From assembly GCA_020831965.1 (NCBI GenBank), contig JAFIFP010000004.1, positions 1 through 64,000 of the forward strand: a stretch of DNA of 64,000 nt, written 5' to 3'. The notes beneath the pieces are model-generated. The model was not told the DNA's origin. It saw nothing but the letters and a program-made list of their open reading frames with translations, and ran no database searches. Positions 48,168 through 57,645 of this stretch are shown piece by piece. The translations under genes and the position numbers were made by a program. How positions within the stretch are numbered: the stretch's first letter is position 1; each line of letters begins with the position of its first letter. Origin of the DNA: Idiomarina sp. (lineage in GTDB: Bacteria; Pseudomonadota; Gammaproteobacteria; Enterobacterales; Alteromonadaceae).

Positions 48168-48994
48168 TGTGGGGACGTATTATTGGAACCGGGCTGGGTT
48201 TGGTGATTGGGCGTTTGCCCGGTGCGGTGCTTGGCTTTGGTTTGGGCTTCTGGTTTGACATGCAGTATGGCCGGCAGTTTGCTGAGCGCGGTGGCTTTGG
48301 TCGTTTCTTTACTGAGGGTGGAGAAGAGCGGGAAGCGACTTTCTTCTACGCGTTGTTCTCTACTATGGGACACGTGGCCAAAGCAAAAGGGCGCGTCACT
48401 CCTGAGGATATTGCCCAAGCACAGCGCTTAATGGATGAGTTTGGCTTGCAAGGAGATGCGCTGGAAGAGGCTCGTAGTGCCTTTCGAGAGGGTAAGGAAA
48501 GAACCTTTGCGCTTGATGCGACACTCAAGCAGTTTCGCCGTGACCACCAAGGTCGACGAGACTTATTACAGTCTTTCATGGAGCTGATCGTTGGGTTAGC
48601 TTTGAACGCAGGGAAATTAGAAAAGGATGCTTATGCAGTCTTATTACGCGCAGCTAAAACTCTTGGCTTTACGCGTTTTGAGCTCGACAAATGGCTACTG
48701 ATGCATGCGGCGCGCGCGCGGTTCCAGAATTTTCGCGATGAGCGGCAAACCCGTCATCGACCCACGTTGGAACGAGACCGTTTAGTTGCTGCCTATGATT
48801 TATTGGGAGTGAAAGAGAGTATTAGCGATGAAGGCCTGAAAAAAGTTCATCGTAAACTGATGCGTGAGCACCATCCCGACAAGCTTGCAGCGCAAGGTTT
48901 ACCTGAAGAAATGCGGGCCTCAGCCACTGCGCATGCGCAAGAAATTCAAGCTGCTTATGATCTCATTCGCACGGCTCGGCGTCAGAAATCTTGA
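48167..48994 (+). CDS. djlA: DnaJ-like membrane co-chaperone DjlA
   Basis: DjlA is a membrane-anchored J-domain protein that stimulates DnaK. The 275-residue protein has a Gly-rich N-terminal membrane segment (about residues 6-26), a TerB-like central domain (about 50-190) and a C-terminal J domain with the H-P-D motif (H-H-P-D-K-L). The ATG shares one base with the murU stop. Its last 13 bases overlap the convergent DUF3530 gene. Placement beside rluA, lptD and surA is conserved. Confidence 0.94.
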   Translation: MWGRIIGTGLGLVIGRLPGAVLGFGLGFWFDMQYGRQFAERGGFGRFFTEGGEEREATFFYALFSTMGHVAKAKGRVTPEDIAQAQRLMDEFGLQGDALEEARSAFREGKERTFALDATLKQFRRDHQGRRDLLQSFMELIVGLALNAGKLEKDAYAVLLRAAKTLGFTRFELDKWLLMHAARARFQNFRDERQTRHRPTLERDRLVAAYDLLGVKESISDEGLKKVHRKLMREHHPDKLAAQGLPEEMRASATAHAQEIQAAYDLIRTARRQKS

Positions 48995-49782
48995 TACGTG
49001 AGCCAACCATACACCATGTGCCGCAAAATATCGGGTTGTTCACCGTGGCGGCCGCGGGGTAACTCTCGTTGACGATAGCCGGTGTGTTGTTGGCGGCTTG
49101 CTTGCTGGCGTCGCCGTAATTCGGTTTGTTTCGTCCAAGGATTGCCATCGCTCGGCGCAATATCGAGTACCGGGAAAGGCAAGCTCCCTAAGGTTTCGGC
49201 TACTTGCTGATTCAATTGCCATTGAGGCAAGTACATGCCAATCACAATGAGCGCGTCTGGCGCTGGAAGTAATTCTCGAGCGAACATCTCCACAAGAAAT
49301 GCCGCAACAATGCCCTCTGCCACAATAATCTGAAAGCCCGGCTCCTCCGCCATGCGCGCTCTTGCCAAACTGAGTCGTTGGCTCAAGGGGGCGCGAAGGT
49401 TCGCTAACTGTTCATCGTCAATCGGGTCGGGGTAACGCACATCCGCGGACTGTTGCCATTGCACTTGGCTTAAGTCGAAGGTTGGTGGCTGCAGGGCGAA
49501 ACTTTGCCAGCCATAGTCAGGCATGGCGTGGTAGAGCAGTCGAATGGCACTGCGCTGATAAGGGTGATAGCCCCACTCGGGAATATGCACAATAGCGCCG
49601 CGCTGATAAGAGCGGCGATTCGGTTGTTCAAGCATCAGGTAACGCGCATCTTGCTCTGGGTCTTCCAACCAAGTGACTTCACCTGGCGGCAAATAGTAGT
49701 CCAGATCCCTTGTTTGCGCGGACAAGGGTTGCGTTGCGAGTGCCATACTCAAGAGTAGGCTGAAGAGAAGAATTCGATTCAT
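48982..49782 (-). CDS. DUF3530-like secreted protein
   Basis: A 266-residue protein with a signal peptide (residues 1-22, ending L-S-A-Q). The rest resembles DUF3530, an alpha/beta-hydrolase-like family of Shewanella and Pseudomonas. Residues about 60-200 contain I-V-H-I-P-E-W-G, F-A-L-Q-P-P and A-L-I-V-I-G. A clear catalytic serine motif G-x-S-x-G is missing; V-A-E-G-I-V-A stands where it would be, so enzymatic activity is doubtful. The C-terminal region is rich in Arg and Gln. Confidence 0.75.
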   Translation of the reverse strand: MNRILLFSLLLSMALATQPLSAQTRDLDYYLPPGEVTWLEDPEQDARYLMLEQPNRRSYQRGAIVHIPEWGYHPYQRSAIRLLYHAMPDYGWQSFALQPPTFDLSQVQWQQSADVRYPDPIDDEQLANLRAPLSQRLSLARARMAEEPGFQIIVAEGIVAAFLVEMFARELLPAPDALIVIGMYLPQWQLNQQVAETLGSLPFPVLDIAPSDGNPWTKQTELRRRQQASRQQHTGYRQRELPRGRHGEQPDILRHMVYGWLTYQDF

Positions 49783-49833
49783 AGTGCATGTATCGGCAGT
49801 ATCTTCTGAAGCTAAACGACGAAGTCGGTTTTT

Positions 49834-50484
49834 TTAGAATGGCGCAGGGAGAGTGAATTGCATCTGTTGTCCATGGGTTGGATGGGCAAACTCAAGGGTT
49901 TCTGCGTGTAATTGCAAGCGAGAAGCCCGCGTTACAGCCAGAGGCTCCCCATAGAGGCGATCGCCCTGGATGGGATGACCGAGAGAGAGCATGTGTACCC
50001 GCAGTTGGTGGGACCTTCCGGTGACTGGGAATAATCGTACTCGGGTACTCTCAGCAAATTGTTCAATGACTTCGAAATGAGTTAATGCCGGCTTTCCTTC
50101 TTGATGATCCACCATTTGCTTGGGACGGTTGGGCCAGTCACAGCGCAAAGGGAGCTCAACACTGCCGCTGGCTTGCTGGAGTTGCCCAAATACCACTGCG
50201 ACGTAACTCTTTTTCACTGACCGCGCGGCAAATTGCTGATTGAGCGCTACTTGGGCTGGCTTATTCAACGCCATCACAATCAGCCCCGAGGTTGCCATAT
50301 CTAAACGGTGGACCACGCGGATCGAGGGCAGTGCGCGACGCACACGCAACTCTAAACAGTCGCGATGCTCAAGCGCTTTTCCCGGCACAGAGAGCAACCC
50401 AGCAGGCTTATTGAGGACAACAATATCATTGTCTTGATAAATAATGTCGAGCCACGGTTGGGTTGGTGGTTGGTAATGAAACAT
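49834..50484 (-). CDS. rluA: Dual-specificity rRNA/tRNA pseudouridine synthase RluA
   Basis: RluA makes pseudouridine 746 in 23S rRNA and 32 in several tRNAs in E. coli. The 216-residue protein has the catalytic V-H-R-L-D-M-A-T-S-G with Asp62, and K-P-A-G-L-L-S-V-P-G near the N terminus. The chosen ATG gives an N terminus (P-P-T-Q-P-W-L) that aligns with E. coli RluA; the upstream frame to 50550 is unlikely. It lies next to djlA and lptD genes as in other gammaproteobacteria. Confidence 0.95.
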   Translation of the reverse strand: MFHYQPPTQPWLDIIYQDNDIVVLNKPAGLLSVPGKALEHRDCLELRVRRALPSIRVVHRLDMATSGLIVMALNKPAQVALNQQFAARSVKKSYVAVVFGQLQQASGSVELPLRCDWPNRPKQMVDHQEGKPALTHFEVIEQFAESTRVRLFPVTGRSHQLRVHMLSLGHPIQGDRLYGEPLAVTRASRLQLHAETLEFAHPTHGQQMQFTLPAPF

Positions 50485-50618
50485 TGATTGGATCCGAAAG
50501 AAAAGTCGGAGTAGTTTAACAGAAAGAGGAAAAAAATCGGACAAGGTCACGCGATTTTCATCTGCGTCGGCTATGGTTAAAAAGAGACGGAATCATAACA
50601 ACACAGTAGAGGTCTTCT

Positions 50619-52004
50619 ATGAGTCAAACTGGGGTAAAATACTACGTTCTCGACACCAACATTCTTCTGCATGAACCCCTCGCATTTCTCAATTTCCAAG
50701 AGCATAACGTGGTGATACCCATGGTGGTTTTGGAGGAACTCGATAATATTAAAGACCGCCAAAAAGATGTTAGCCGAGACGCGCGCGTTGCAATACGTGC
50801 CCTCGAAGAAGTACTACATGACGCGTCTCCCGAAGACATTACCGAAGGGGTGACATTGACGCGGCTCGCTGGTGAGCATCAAGCGAATGGCACCTTGTCG
50901 ATTTTTCCCGACTTTCAACTACGGCAGAACGATTCTGAGCTGTCCCTAAACGAAAACGACCACCGGATTATTCAAGCGGCACTCGAACTTCAGAAACAGC
51001 ACCGTAAGCACAAAGTCGTGCTAGTCACCAAAGACATTAATATGCGTTTGAAAGCGAAAGGCGCAGGTGTGAAGTGTGTTGAAGATTACCGCACTGACCA
51101 ATTGATTGACGATATTCGGCTACTTTCAAAGGGTTTCTTTAAGTTTGAAGGCGATTTTTGGGCGGAAGTAGGTGAAGTGAAGAGTGAGCAAGATGGCCGA
51201 GATACCTACCATTACTTGCCGCGAGAGCACTTTAGTACCTTGTACCCGAACGAATATTTGATTGATGACAGTAAGGAGTTTGCGGCGCGAGTTGTCAGCT
51301 ATACCGATACGCATGTGAAAATTCTCGACTTAGGGTATGAGCGCCTTATGGGACAACGGGCGTGGGGAATTACGCCAAAGAATATTTATCAGGCCATGGG
51401 CATGAACGCACTGCTCGATCCGACGGTCGACTTGGTGATTCTGACTGGACCTGCGGGTTGCGGTAAGACTCTGCTAGCGCTGGCAACGGCACTTGAGCAA
51501 GTAATTGAGCGGGGGCTTTATGAAAAAATCATTGTGACCCGCAACACGCCAGAGATTGCCGAGTCGATCGGCTATTTGCCGGGCACGGAAGAAGAGAAAA
51601 TGGCGCCATGGTTGGCGGCCATTACCGATAGTCTTGAGGTATTACACAAGCAAGATGAGGATATGGAAGTCAGCCTAAATTACATTATGCAGAAAGCTAA
51701 TATTCAGCTGAAATCACTGAACTTTATGCGCGGCCGAAGCATTCAAAATGCGCTGGTAATTCTGGATGAAGCTCAGAATCTGACTGCGTCGCAGCTCAAG
51801 ACTATTGTGACGCGCTGTGGTGCTGGCACAAAGATTATTTGCTCAGGCAACCTTGCCCAGATCGACAGTTACTATTTGACTGCGGTCACTTCGGGCTTGA
51901 CTTATATCGTGGAGCGTTTCAAGGGTTATCATGGCAGTGCCAACATGAACTTGAATGGCGTGGTGCGCAGTTCGCTGGCGCAATTTGCTGAGGAAAATCT
52001 CTAA
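50619..52004 (+). CDS. PIN-PhoH ATPase (PhoH2 type)
   Basis: A 461-residue two-domain protein. Residues 5-150 form a PIN-like RNase domain, with acidic residues in L-D-T-N-I-L-L (11-17), V-L-E-E-L-D and K-D-I-N. Residues 250-440 form the PhoH ATPase with Walker A G-P-A-G-C-G-K-T (276-283) and Walker B L-V-I-L-D-E-A-Q-N (379-387). PhoH2 proteins of this layout act as RNA helicase and RNase in the mycobacterial members studied. GAGG precedes the ATG. It converges on the transglutaminase-like gene with a 1-base gap. Confidence 0.93.
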   Translation: MSQTGVKYYVLDTNILLHEPLAFLNFQEHNVVIPMVVLEELDNIKDRQKDVSRDARVAIRALEEVLHDASPEDITEGVTLTRLAGEHQANGTLSIFPDFQLRQNDSELSLNENDHRIIQAALELQKQHRKHKVVLVTKDINMRLKAKGAGVKCVEDYRTDQLIDDIRLLSKGFFKFEGDFWAEVGEVKSEQDGRDTYHYLPREHFSTLYPNEYLIDDSKEFAARVVSYTDTHVKILDLGYERLMGQRAWGITPKNIYQAMGMNALLDPTVDLVILTGPAGCGKTLLALATALEQVIERGLYEKIIVTRNTPEIAESIGYLPGTEEEKMAPWLAAITDSLEVLHKQDEDMEVSLNYIMQKANIQLKSLNFMRGRSIQNALVILDEAQNLTASQLKTIVTRCGAGTKIICSGNLAQIDSYYLTAVTSGLTYIVERFKGYHGSANMNLNGVVRSSLAQFAEENL

Positions 52005-52005
52005 C

Positions 52006-52992
52006 TCACATAGAGCGCACAGTTACCGTCTGATTGGCGAGGTGCAGGTAGCTATCCCGGCCGGCCTCGCCCAATCGCAGTTGCGCTGGCCCCGTCGGTT
52101 CAACGATGAGGTATTTACGCCCATCATGCATAATCCACTGTTCATCTTCTTCTGGCTCGATGGCCAGGCCAAGCATGGCATGGCCTGGCATATAGATGAT
52201 CGCAATGTGAAGGTTCGGCATGAGATTGCGTAGAATCGCTGCCATGAGGGTCACTTTACTGTCGCAATCGCCGCGATTATCGAAAATTACTCGAGCTGGA
52301 GGGCTGTACCCTTGTCCGTGTGACTCCATGCGATTCGTGAGTTCTTGATATGGAATCGCCTGAATGAAACTCGCGATAGTCTCGATGTACTGTCGTGGCG
52401 ATGCACCGCCCAAGCTATTAAAGAATGCCCGTGAAATCGGCTCGACCACGTCGCGACTCGCGGCTGCAATACGCGGATGGTCTGGGGCGATGCCACGCAG
52501 GCCGGGATGAATGTTTAAGAACGTAAAATGATTTTCGGCTAGAACTCGGTCAATTTCACGTTGTTCCTGTAGGCGCATCTGCTGTAAACGCCTTTGGCTC
52601 TGAGATTCGTTACGAATATTGGGCTGAATTTCGATGCGCTGTTGTGCTTGGTTGTAGCGAATATCCATTTGGTGCCAGCCCTGCTCGCGGGCATAGGCGG
52701 TTAATGGACGAACAATGTCTCTTTGAATACGCGCAGGACTAATATGGCGGGATGTGCCGATGGCATGCTCTGCAGCGAGCGGAAGGTTGAAATCAATTTG
52801 ACGTTCCCGACTATATTGGTCGCGCCAACGGTAAGAGAAATGAGCTTGTTGAGCGTCGTTATCAATGCGCTTTTGAAAGGACAGTTGCTCGGCTTGCGTG
52901 GGGAATGAAAGCGCAGCGCATAGGGTGGCGAGACTCACCGCAGTAATGAATGCGGTGTGACGCAGACTGGCAATCAAGCAAGTCCGCATCAC
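52006..52992 (-). CDS. Secreted transglutaminase-like cysteine protein
   Basis: A 328-residue protein with a signal peptide (cleavage near residue 34, T-Q-A-E-Q). Residues about 190-310 resemble a transglutaminase-like (cysteine protease) core: Cys243 in N-R-G-D-C-D-S-K, His271 in M-P-G-H-A-M-L-G, and an acidic residue, Glu298, in V-E-P-T-G. The Gln/Arg-rich region 115-150 is probably helical. The substrate is unknown. The start is 4 bases after the stop of the small gene at 52997-53317, so they form a two-gene operon. Confidence 0.75.
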   Translation of the reverse strand: MMRTCLIASLRHTAFITAVSLATLCAALSFPTQAEQLSFQKRIDNDAQQAHFSYRWRDQYSRERQIDFNLPLAAEHAIGTSRHISPARIQRDIVRPLTAYAREQGWHQMDIRYNQAQQRIEIQPNIRNESQSQRRLQQMRLQEQREIDRVLAENHFTFLNIHPGLRGIAPDHPRIAAASRDVVEPISRAFFNSLGGASPRQYIETIASFIQAIPYQELTNRMESHGQGYSPPARVIFDNRGDCDSKVTLMAAILRNLMPNLHIAIIYMPGHAMLGLAIEPEEDEQWIMHDGRKYLIVEPTGPAQLRLGEAGRDSYLHLANQTVTVRSM

Positions 52993-52996
52993 AGCC

Positions 52997-53317
52997 TCAG
53001 AATTTCACTTCGCTGATCGGCGCGTCGGCAAATTTTAGGTCGACTTGGTATTCGATACCGCCGGCATTGACGAAAAAGTACAACTTCTCGCGTTTAAAAA
53101 TTTCGCTTAAGAAGACATTCTTCACACCTGGACGACGATCCGGACGCCACTCAGTGAGCTCGACGCCGTAGCGGCTGACGAGGATATTCTTGAAACGGTC
53201 CGGAGTGACGAGTAGCAACTGCTTGTTGTCATCAACGAGGGTAATAGTATTCCCTGTGATCCGGTATGGTTCTTCTTGTCTATACAAAGCGATATCTCCC
53301 AGTAGTACTCGCTGCAC
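52997..53317 (-). CDS. Small hypothetical protein upstream of a transglutaminase-like gene
   Basis: A small protein of up to 106 residues with no signal peptide or membrane segment, predicted to be beta-rich and basic in the middle (R-P-D-R-R-P-G-V-K). I do not recognise the family. The first start is GTG at 53317 without a ribosome binding site; TTG at 53287, with GGGAG 7 bases upstream, gives 96 residues and is a real alternative. It is 4 bases upstream of the transglutaminase-like gene. A perfect tandem repeat lies just upstream of the start. Confidence 0.55.
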   Translation of the reverse strand: MQRVLLGDIALYRQEEPYRITGNTITLVDDNKQLLLVTPDRFKNILVSRYGVELTEWRPDRRPGVKNVFLSEIFKREKLYFFVNAGGIEYQVDLKFADAPISEVKF

Positions 53318-53323
53318 TCACTT

Positions 53324-53354
53324 TATAACGAAAGTTTACTATAACGAAAGTTTA
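53324..53354 (-). repeat. Perfect tandem 15-mer, likely operator or promoter element
   Basis: TATAACGAAAGTTTA occurs at 53324-53338 and again at 53340-53354, a 16-base period. It sits immediately upstream of the small gene read on the minus strand. Tandem copies about one and a half helical turns apart suit cooperative binding of a regulator. It matches no consensus I know. Confidence 0.6.
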
Positions 53355-53451
53355 AAAACTCGCCAAGCCCCAAGTGTAACACGCTTGATGCATTCTTGAC
53401 TCTCTCAGTGAAGTTCACAATGATGGAACAAAGCTGAATGAGAGCAAAGCA

Positions 53452-54840
53452 ATGAATACAACTTTATGTGTGATCGGAGCCGGCCCCAGTGGTCTCGCAG
53501 CGGCAAAAAATGGCTTGGAGGCAGGGCTATCGGTCGTCGTCTTTGAGCAAAGCGACACTGTGGGTGGGAATTGGGTGTTTCGAGAGGAAGCTTCGCATTC
53601 CAGTGTCTACGAAAATACGCATCTTATAAGTTCCAAGGCTTGGTCCGAGTATGAAGACTTTCCCATGCCTACGGACTACCCCGAATATCCGCACCACCGT
53701 CAAATGCACGACTATTTTGTGGCCTATGCGAAACACTTTGGTCTGTGGCCTCATATTCAATTCTCTACTACTGTGGAGCAGGTGGAGCCGTCGAAGGATG
53801 GGGGCTTTCAGGTCACAGTCACCCGCGCGGGTGTTAAGGCGGGAGTTAAGGAAACTCATCATTTCAGCCACGTTATGGTTGCCAATGGTCATCACTGGCA
53901 GCCGCGACATCCCGAAATTGCGGGCAACTTCTCAGGTCATTACATGCATAGCCATGACTTCAAAAGAGTGACGGATGATTGGCGTGGTAAGCGGGTTCTG
54001 GTCATTGGCGCTGGTAACTCGGCCTGCGACGTTGCGGTTGAGGCGTCGTGCATTGCGGACTGCGTGCACATGAGCTTGCGTAGTCCGCAATGGTTTATCC
54101 CGAAGTTTCTTTTCGGCCAACCCACCGATGTCTTGGGCAGTAAAATGCCGCGTTGGTTACCACGCGGTTTGCGTCAGCGGTTGTTCACTTGGCTCTTGAA
54201 ACTCATGCAGGGCGATTATGCGAAAACTTATGGTCTGCCACGTCCGACGACATCGGTATTGAGTCACCACCCCACGATTAATTCAGAAGTGTTGGACTTC
54301 ATTCGTCATGGCAGGATTGTTCCAAAACCTGGTGTGAGCCAGTACGTAGGTGAGAGTGTTGAATTTGTCGATGGTAGCGCGGCAAGCTACGACATTATTG
54401 TGGCATGCACGGGCTTTCGAACTGTTTTCCCTTTCTTGTCGAAGGAACTGTTTGATGTTGAAGAGGCCGAGAAAATTCCGCTCTATTTGCGAATGATGCA
54501 CCCTGAGCACAAGCAACTTTACTTTGTGGGGCTGTTTCAGCCGCTCGGCTGTATTTGGCCCTTAGCTGACTACCAAGCCAAGCTGGCTGTGCAAGAAATC
54601 CTTGGGCGCTATCAGCGACCAGAAGACATGCAGGCGGCTATCGCCGAGGAGCTGGCGAATCCGCACTTACCTTTCGAGAGTGGCACACGCCACGCGGCGG
54701 AAGTGGATTATCACGCGTTTCGTGATGATCTTAAACGTGCGCTGCGAACAAGTGGCTTGGATATTGGACAGCCACCAGCAGGGCGGGCTGGACATTACAA
54801 AGATTGGTCTCGGTCGAAGAATGATCTCAAGGCTGGCTAA
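53452..54840 (+). CDS. Flavin-containing monooxygenase
   Basis: A 462-residue FMO-type flavoprotein. The FAD fold is G-A-G-P-S-G (9-14), and the NADPH fold has G-A-G-N-S-A (186-191). The FMO identifying motif F-x-G-x-x-x-H-x-x-x-F is present at 160-170 (Phe160, Gly162, His166, Phe170). FMOs oxidise soft nucleophiles (N- or S-containing); the substrate cannot be told from the sequence. It is not obviously related in pathway to its neighbours. Its final 14 bases overlap the convergent ruvX. It could be a recent arrival, but the base use looks ordinary. Confidence 0.88.
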   Translation: MNTTLCVIGAGPSGLAAAKNGLEAGLSVVVFEQSDTVGGNWVFREEASHSSVYENTHLISSKAWSEYEDFPMPTDYPEYPHHRQMHDYFVAYAKHFGLWPHIQFSTTVEQVEPSKDGGFQVTVTRAGVKAGVKETHHFSHVMVANGHHWQPRHPEIAGNFSGHYMHSHDFKRVTDDWRGKRVLVIGAGNSACDVAVEASCIADCVHMSLRSPQWFIPKFLFGQPTDVLGSKMPRWLPRGLRQRLFTWLLKLMQGDYAKTYGLPRPTTSVLSHHPTINSEVLDFIRHGRIVPKPGVSQYVGESVEFVDGSAASYDIIVACTGFRTVFPFLSKELFDVEEAEKIPLYLRMMHPEHKQLYFVGLFQPLGCIWPLADYQAKLAVQEILGRYQRPEDMQAAIAEELANPHLPFESGTRHAAEVDYHAFRDDLKRALRTSGLDIGQPPAGRAGHYKDWSRSKNDLKAG

Positions 54841-55264
54841 GTGAGCGGAAATAGTCTTCTAGGATTAAGCATGCGGAGGCACTATCTACTTTGTCTTTTG
54901 AGAGATTTCGATAACCGCCTTCGGCAAATAGATATTCCTTGGCACTGGCAGTGGTCAAGCGTTCATCTTGAAGCTTGACCTGCAAGCCGAAGCGACCATG
55001 TAGACGGTTGGCAAATTTTCGAGCGAAGTCGGTGAGGTCTTGTTCGGTGCCATCCATATTCAGCGGCAATCCAACGACCAGATAGTTCGGCTGCCATTCG
55101 TTCAACATGCTTTCTACTAGCTCCCATCGCGGCTGACCTTGATTTGCTTTCAAGGCAGCGAGTGGAGTGGCTTGCCCCATCAAGGTTTGCCCCACGGCAA
55201 CGCCAATGTTCGCCGTTCCAAAATCGAAGGCAATGACAGTTTCAGAGCGATGTGATGAACTCAT
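54827..55264 (-). CDS. ruvX: Putative Holliday junction resolvase RuvX (YqgF)
   Basis: RuvX/YqgF is an RNase H-like nuclease; in E. coli it processes pre-16S rRNA at its 5' end, and a resolvase role has been proposed. The 145-residue protein begins with [14 protein letters not shown], carries V-G-L-P-L-N and D-E-R-L-T-T, and ends in [10 protein letters not shown], which hold the acidic residues of the active site. The ATG is 2 bases after the yqgE stop; further upstream in-frame starts lie inside yqgE. Confidence 0.94.
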   Translation of the reverse strand: MSSSHRSETVIAFDFGTANIGVAVGQTLMGQATPLAALKANQGQPRWELVESMLNEWQPNYLVVGLPLNMDGTEQDLTDFARKFANRLHGRFGLQVKLQDERLTTASAKEYLFAEGGYRNLSKDKVDSASACLILEDYFRSLSQP

Positions 55265-55266
55265 GC

Positions 55267-55824
55267 TTACGCGTGCCCAGCGTCTGAGCTCACTTGCCAA
55301 ATATCAATACCAAGGCGCGACGTAGCTTTCGCCCAGCGCTCATGAATTGGCGTGTTGAATAGAATGTCGGCATCGGCCTCGATGGTCAGCCAGCTGTTGT
55401 CAGTGAGCTCTTGCTCTAATTGACCGGCTTCCCAGCCCGCGTAGCCTAAGGTCAACATGTAGTTTTTAGGCGCACGATCAGAACCTAAGGCCACTAAGAT
55501 GTCTTTTGACGTAGTAATCATGATGTCTTGTGCGAGCAACAGACTACTGCGCCATCCATCTTGAGGGGAATGCAACACGAAGCCGCGATCGGTGCCTACA
55601 GGTCCACCTTGGAGCACCATGGCGGACGCCACGCGAGGATCTTCTGGTACTTCAATTTCAATTTGCTCAAGTAACTGTGCAACCGTCATTTCTACCGGCT
55701 GATTGATGATAAGCCCCATGGCGCCTTCATCATTGTGCTCACAAATATAGGTCACTGACCGATGGAAGAAGGGATCGTCCAAACCGGGCATCGCCACTAA
55801 AAAATGATTTTGTAAGCTATTCAT
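55267..55824 (-). CDS. yqgE: YqgE (UPF0301) family protein
   Basis: A 185-residue protein of the UPF0301/YqgE family (AlgH-like), of unknown function. Typical motifs are [10 protein letters not shown] at the N terminus, [17 protein letters not shown], and [11 protein letters not shown]. The ATG at 55824 aligns with the E. coli start; an in-frame start at 55848 is less likely. It precedes ruvX by 2 bases, and gshB lies 110 bases upstream, the usual order. Confidence 0.95.
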   Translation of the reverse strand: MNSLQNHFLVAMPGLDDPFFHRSVTYICEHNDEGAMGLIINQPVEMTVAQLLEQIEIEVPEDPRVASAMVLQGGPVGTDRGFVLHSPQDGWRSSLLLAQDIMITTSKDILVALGSDRAPKNYMLTLGYAGWEAGQLEQELTDNSWLTIEADADILFNTPIHERWAKATSRLGIDIWQVSSDAGHA

Positions 55825-55934
55825 AGGATCACCAGCCACGCCCACCAAGGACGTTTATGAGTTCGAGTTTCTAGCATTCAGTATAACGACTCTTTGTTAC
55901 AAGGTGCGGGCAATAACCGCACTTTTCAATGGCT

Positions 55935-56885
55935 TTACCCCGTTTTCAGGTCGGCCTCAAGGGCTGCAAAGAAGTCTGCTGCGATATTGATCTTGTAGGC
56001 GGCTTCGATTTCGCGCATGCAGGTTGGGCTCGTGACATTGATTTCGGTAATCCGGTTGCCAATGACGTCTAAACCAACCAAGTAAAGCCCTTTTTCCTTG
56101 AGGATAGGGCCGACAGCACGGGCTAGCTCCCAGTCAGACTCGCTGAGGGGTTGGGCACGCCCCGTGCCACCAGCCGCCAGATTCCCGCGGGTCTCGCCTG
56201 CGGAGGGAATACGCGCAAGGGCATAGGGAGCGGCTTCGCCATTGATGATAAGAATGCGCTTATCCCCTTCGCTAATCTCAGGTAAGAATTCTTGTACCAT
56301 GGCAAAGCGACGACCGTGTTGGGTCAAGGTTTCAATAATGACACCGAGGTTCGCACCATTCGGGGCCACTCGGAAAATAGAAGCACCACCCATGCCATCC
56401 AGAGGTTTGAGAATAATGTCGCCATGGGTTTGGTGAAACTCGCGAATTTGCGCAGCACTGCGCGTCACGCGGGTCGCTGGAATAAGATCAGGGAACCACG
56501 CAGTAAATAGCTTTTCGCTGCAATCACGTAAACTTTGCGGTCGGTTCGCTACGAGAGCACCGTCACGAGCCGCTAACTCAAGGATGTGCGTGGCATAGAC
56601 AAATTCGATGTCAAAGGGCGGGTCTTTACGCATTAACAGGATGTCGATTTCACCTAAGGGGAGCGTTGCTGCCTCACCAAGGGTGTAAAAATCGGTTGCT
56701 TGATCGACAACGTGCAAAGGCCGTGCATGACCGTAGGCCGTACCACCGTCGATAAATAAGTCATCAAGCTCAAGATAGAGCAGCTCATGGCCACGGGCTT
56801 GTGCTTCCAAAGCCAACCGGAAACTCGTGTCCTTGTGTGGCTTAATGGTTGCAATAGGATCCATGATGATGCCAACACGTGCCAT
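55935..56885 (-). CDS. gshB: Glutathione synthetase
   Basis: GshB joins gamma-glutamylcysteine and glycine with ATP. The 316-residue protein has the ATP-grasp layout, with V-G-I-I-M-D-P-I at the N terminus, K-P-L-D-G-M-G-G in the ATP loop, and N-V-T-S-P-T as metal and substrate site near the end. Length equals E. coli GshB (316). It lies 20 bases downstream of rsmE. gshA is not in the window. Confidence 0.97.
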   Translation of the reverse strand: MARVGIIMDPIATIKPHKDTSFRLALEAQARGHELLYLELDDLFIDGGTAYGHARPLHVVDQATDFYTLGEAATLPLGEIDILLMRKDPPFDIEFVYATHILELAARDGALVANRPQSLRDCSEKLFTAWFPDLIPATRVTRSAAQIREFHQTHGDIILKPLDGMGGASIFRVAPNGANLGVIIETLTQHGRRFAMVQEFLPEISEGDKRILIINGEAAPYALARIPSAGETRGNLAAGGTGRAQPLSESDWELARAVGPILKEKGLYLVGLDVIGNRITEINVTSPTCMREIEAAYKINIAADFFAALEADLKTG

Positions 56886-56905
56886 GAGAAACTCCTTGAA
56901 TAGAT

Positions 56906-57637
56906 TTATTGAGCGAGGTCACCGAACTGACATTGTAACGCGGTAATGGCAGTGAGGGCAGCCGTTTCCGTGCGCAAAACACGTGGGCCCATAGTGACGG
57001 GAATGCAGCCGGCAGTTTTGCATTGCTCGACTTCGCTCTCACTAAAGCCGCCTTCAGGGCCTATTAAGAGCTGCCAAGGGTCACTTGCAGTGAGTGTTTT
57101 AAAGCTCCGTGTGGCCGTTGGATCGAGCAGTAACGTTGGTATTTCAGTTAAGTTTGCTAACGTTTCTGTGAGTGTCAGTGCCGGGTTTACTTTAGGTACA
57201 TAATTTCGACCGCTTTGTGCACAGGCACTGATAACGATGCGTTGCCACTGTTCAGTTTTCTTCTCGAGTCGCTCGCCCTGCAGCTTAACGTTGCAGCGCT
57301 CGGTGAACAGGGGAGTAATACTGGTGACGCCAAGTTCAACAGACTTTTGTAAAACAAAATCCATACGCTCGCCGCGTGAAATACCTTGTAGTAAATGAAT
57401 CTGGATGGGGGATTCCACATTCGCTTCGGTGCGTTCTTGAATGGCAACCTGGACCGATTTCTTCGTCGCGGACTGAATTACCGCGCGGTAGACATTATTG
57501 TCGCCACAAAATAGGTCGAGCTCTGCGCCTTCCGTGAGGCGCAATACGCGCGCCACATGATTGGCAGCGTCAGGCGTGAGTTCACACGCGCTGACGCTGG
57601 CGAGAGCGTCTGGATGATAAATGCGAGGAATTCGCAT
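56906..57637 (-). CDS. rsmE: 16S rRNA (uracil1498-N3)-methyltransferase
   Basis: RsmE methylates U1498 of 16S rRNA. The 243-residue SPOUT enzyme has an N-terminal PUA-like domain (N-H-V-A-R-V-L-R-L) and the knotted SAM domain with L-L-I-G-P-E-G-G-F-S-E-S-E-V and L-G-x-R-V-L-R-T-E-T-A-type signature (here G-P-R-V-L-R-T-E-T-A). It starts 8 bases after metK and is followed 20 bases later by gshB. Confidence 0.96.
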   Translation of the reverse strand: MRIPRIYHPDALASVSACELTPDAANHVARVLRLTEGAELDLFCGDNNVYRAVIQSATKKSVQVAIQERTEANVESPIQIHLLQGISRGERMDFVLQKSVELGVTSITPLFTERCNVKLQGERLEKKTEQWQRIVISACAQSGRNYVPKVNPALTLTETLANLTEIPTLLLDPTATRSFKTLTASDPWQLLIGPEGGFSESEVEQCKTAGCIPVTMGPRVLRTETAALTAITALQCQFGDLAQ

Positions 57638-57645
57638 AAGTGAAC

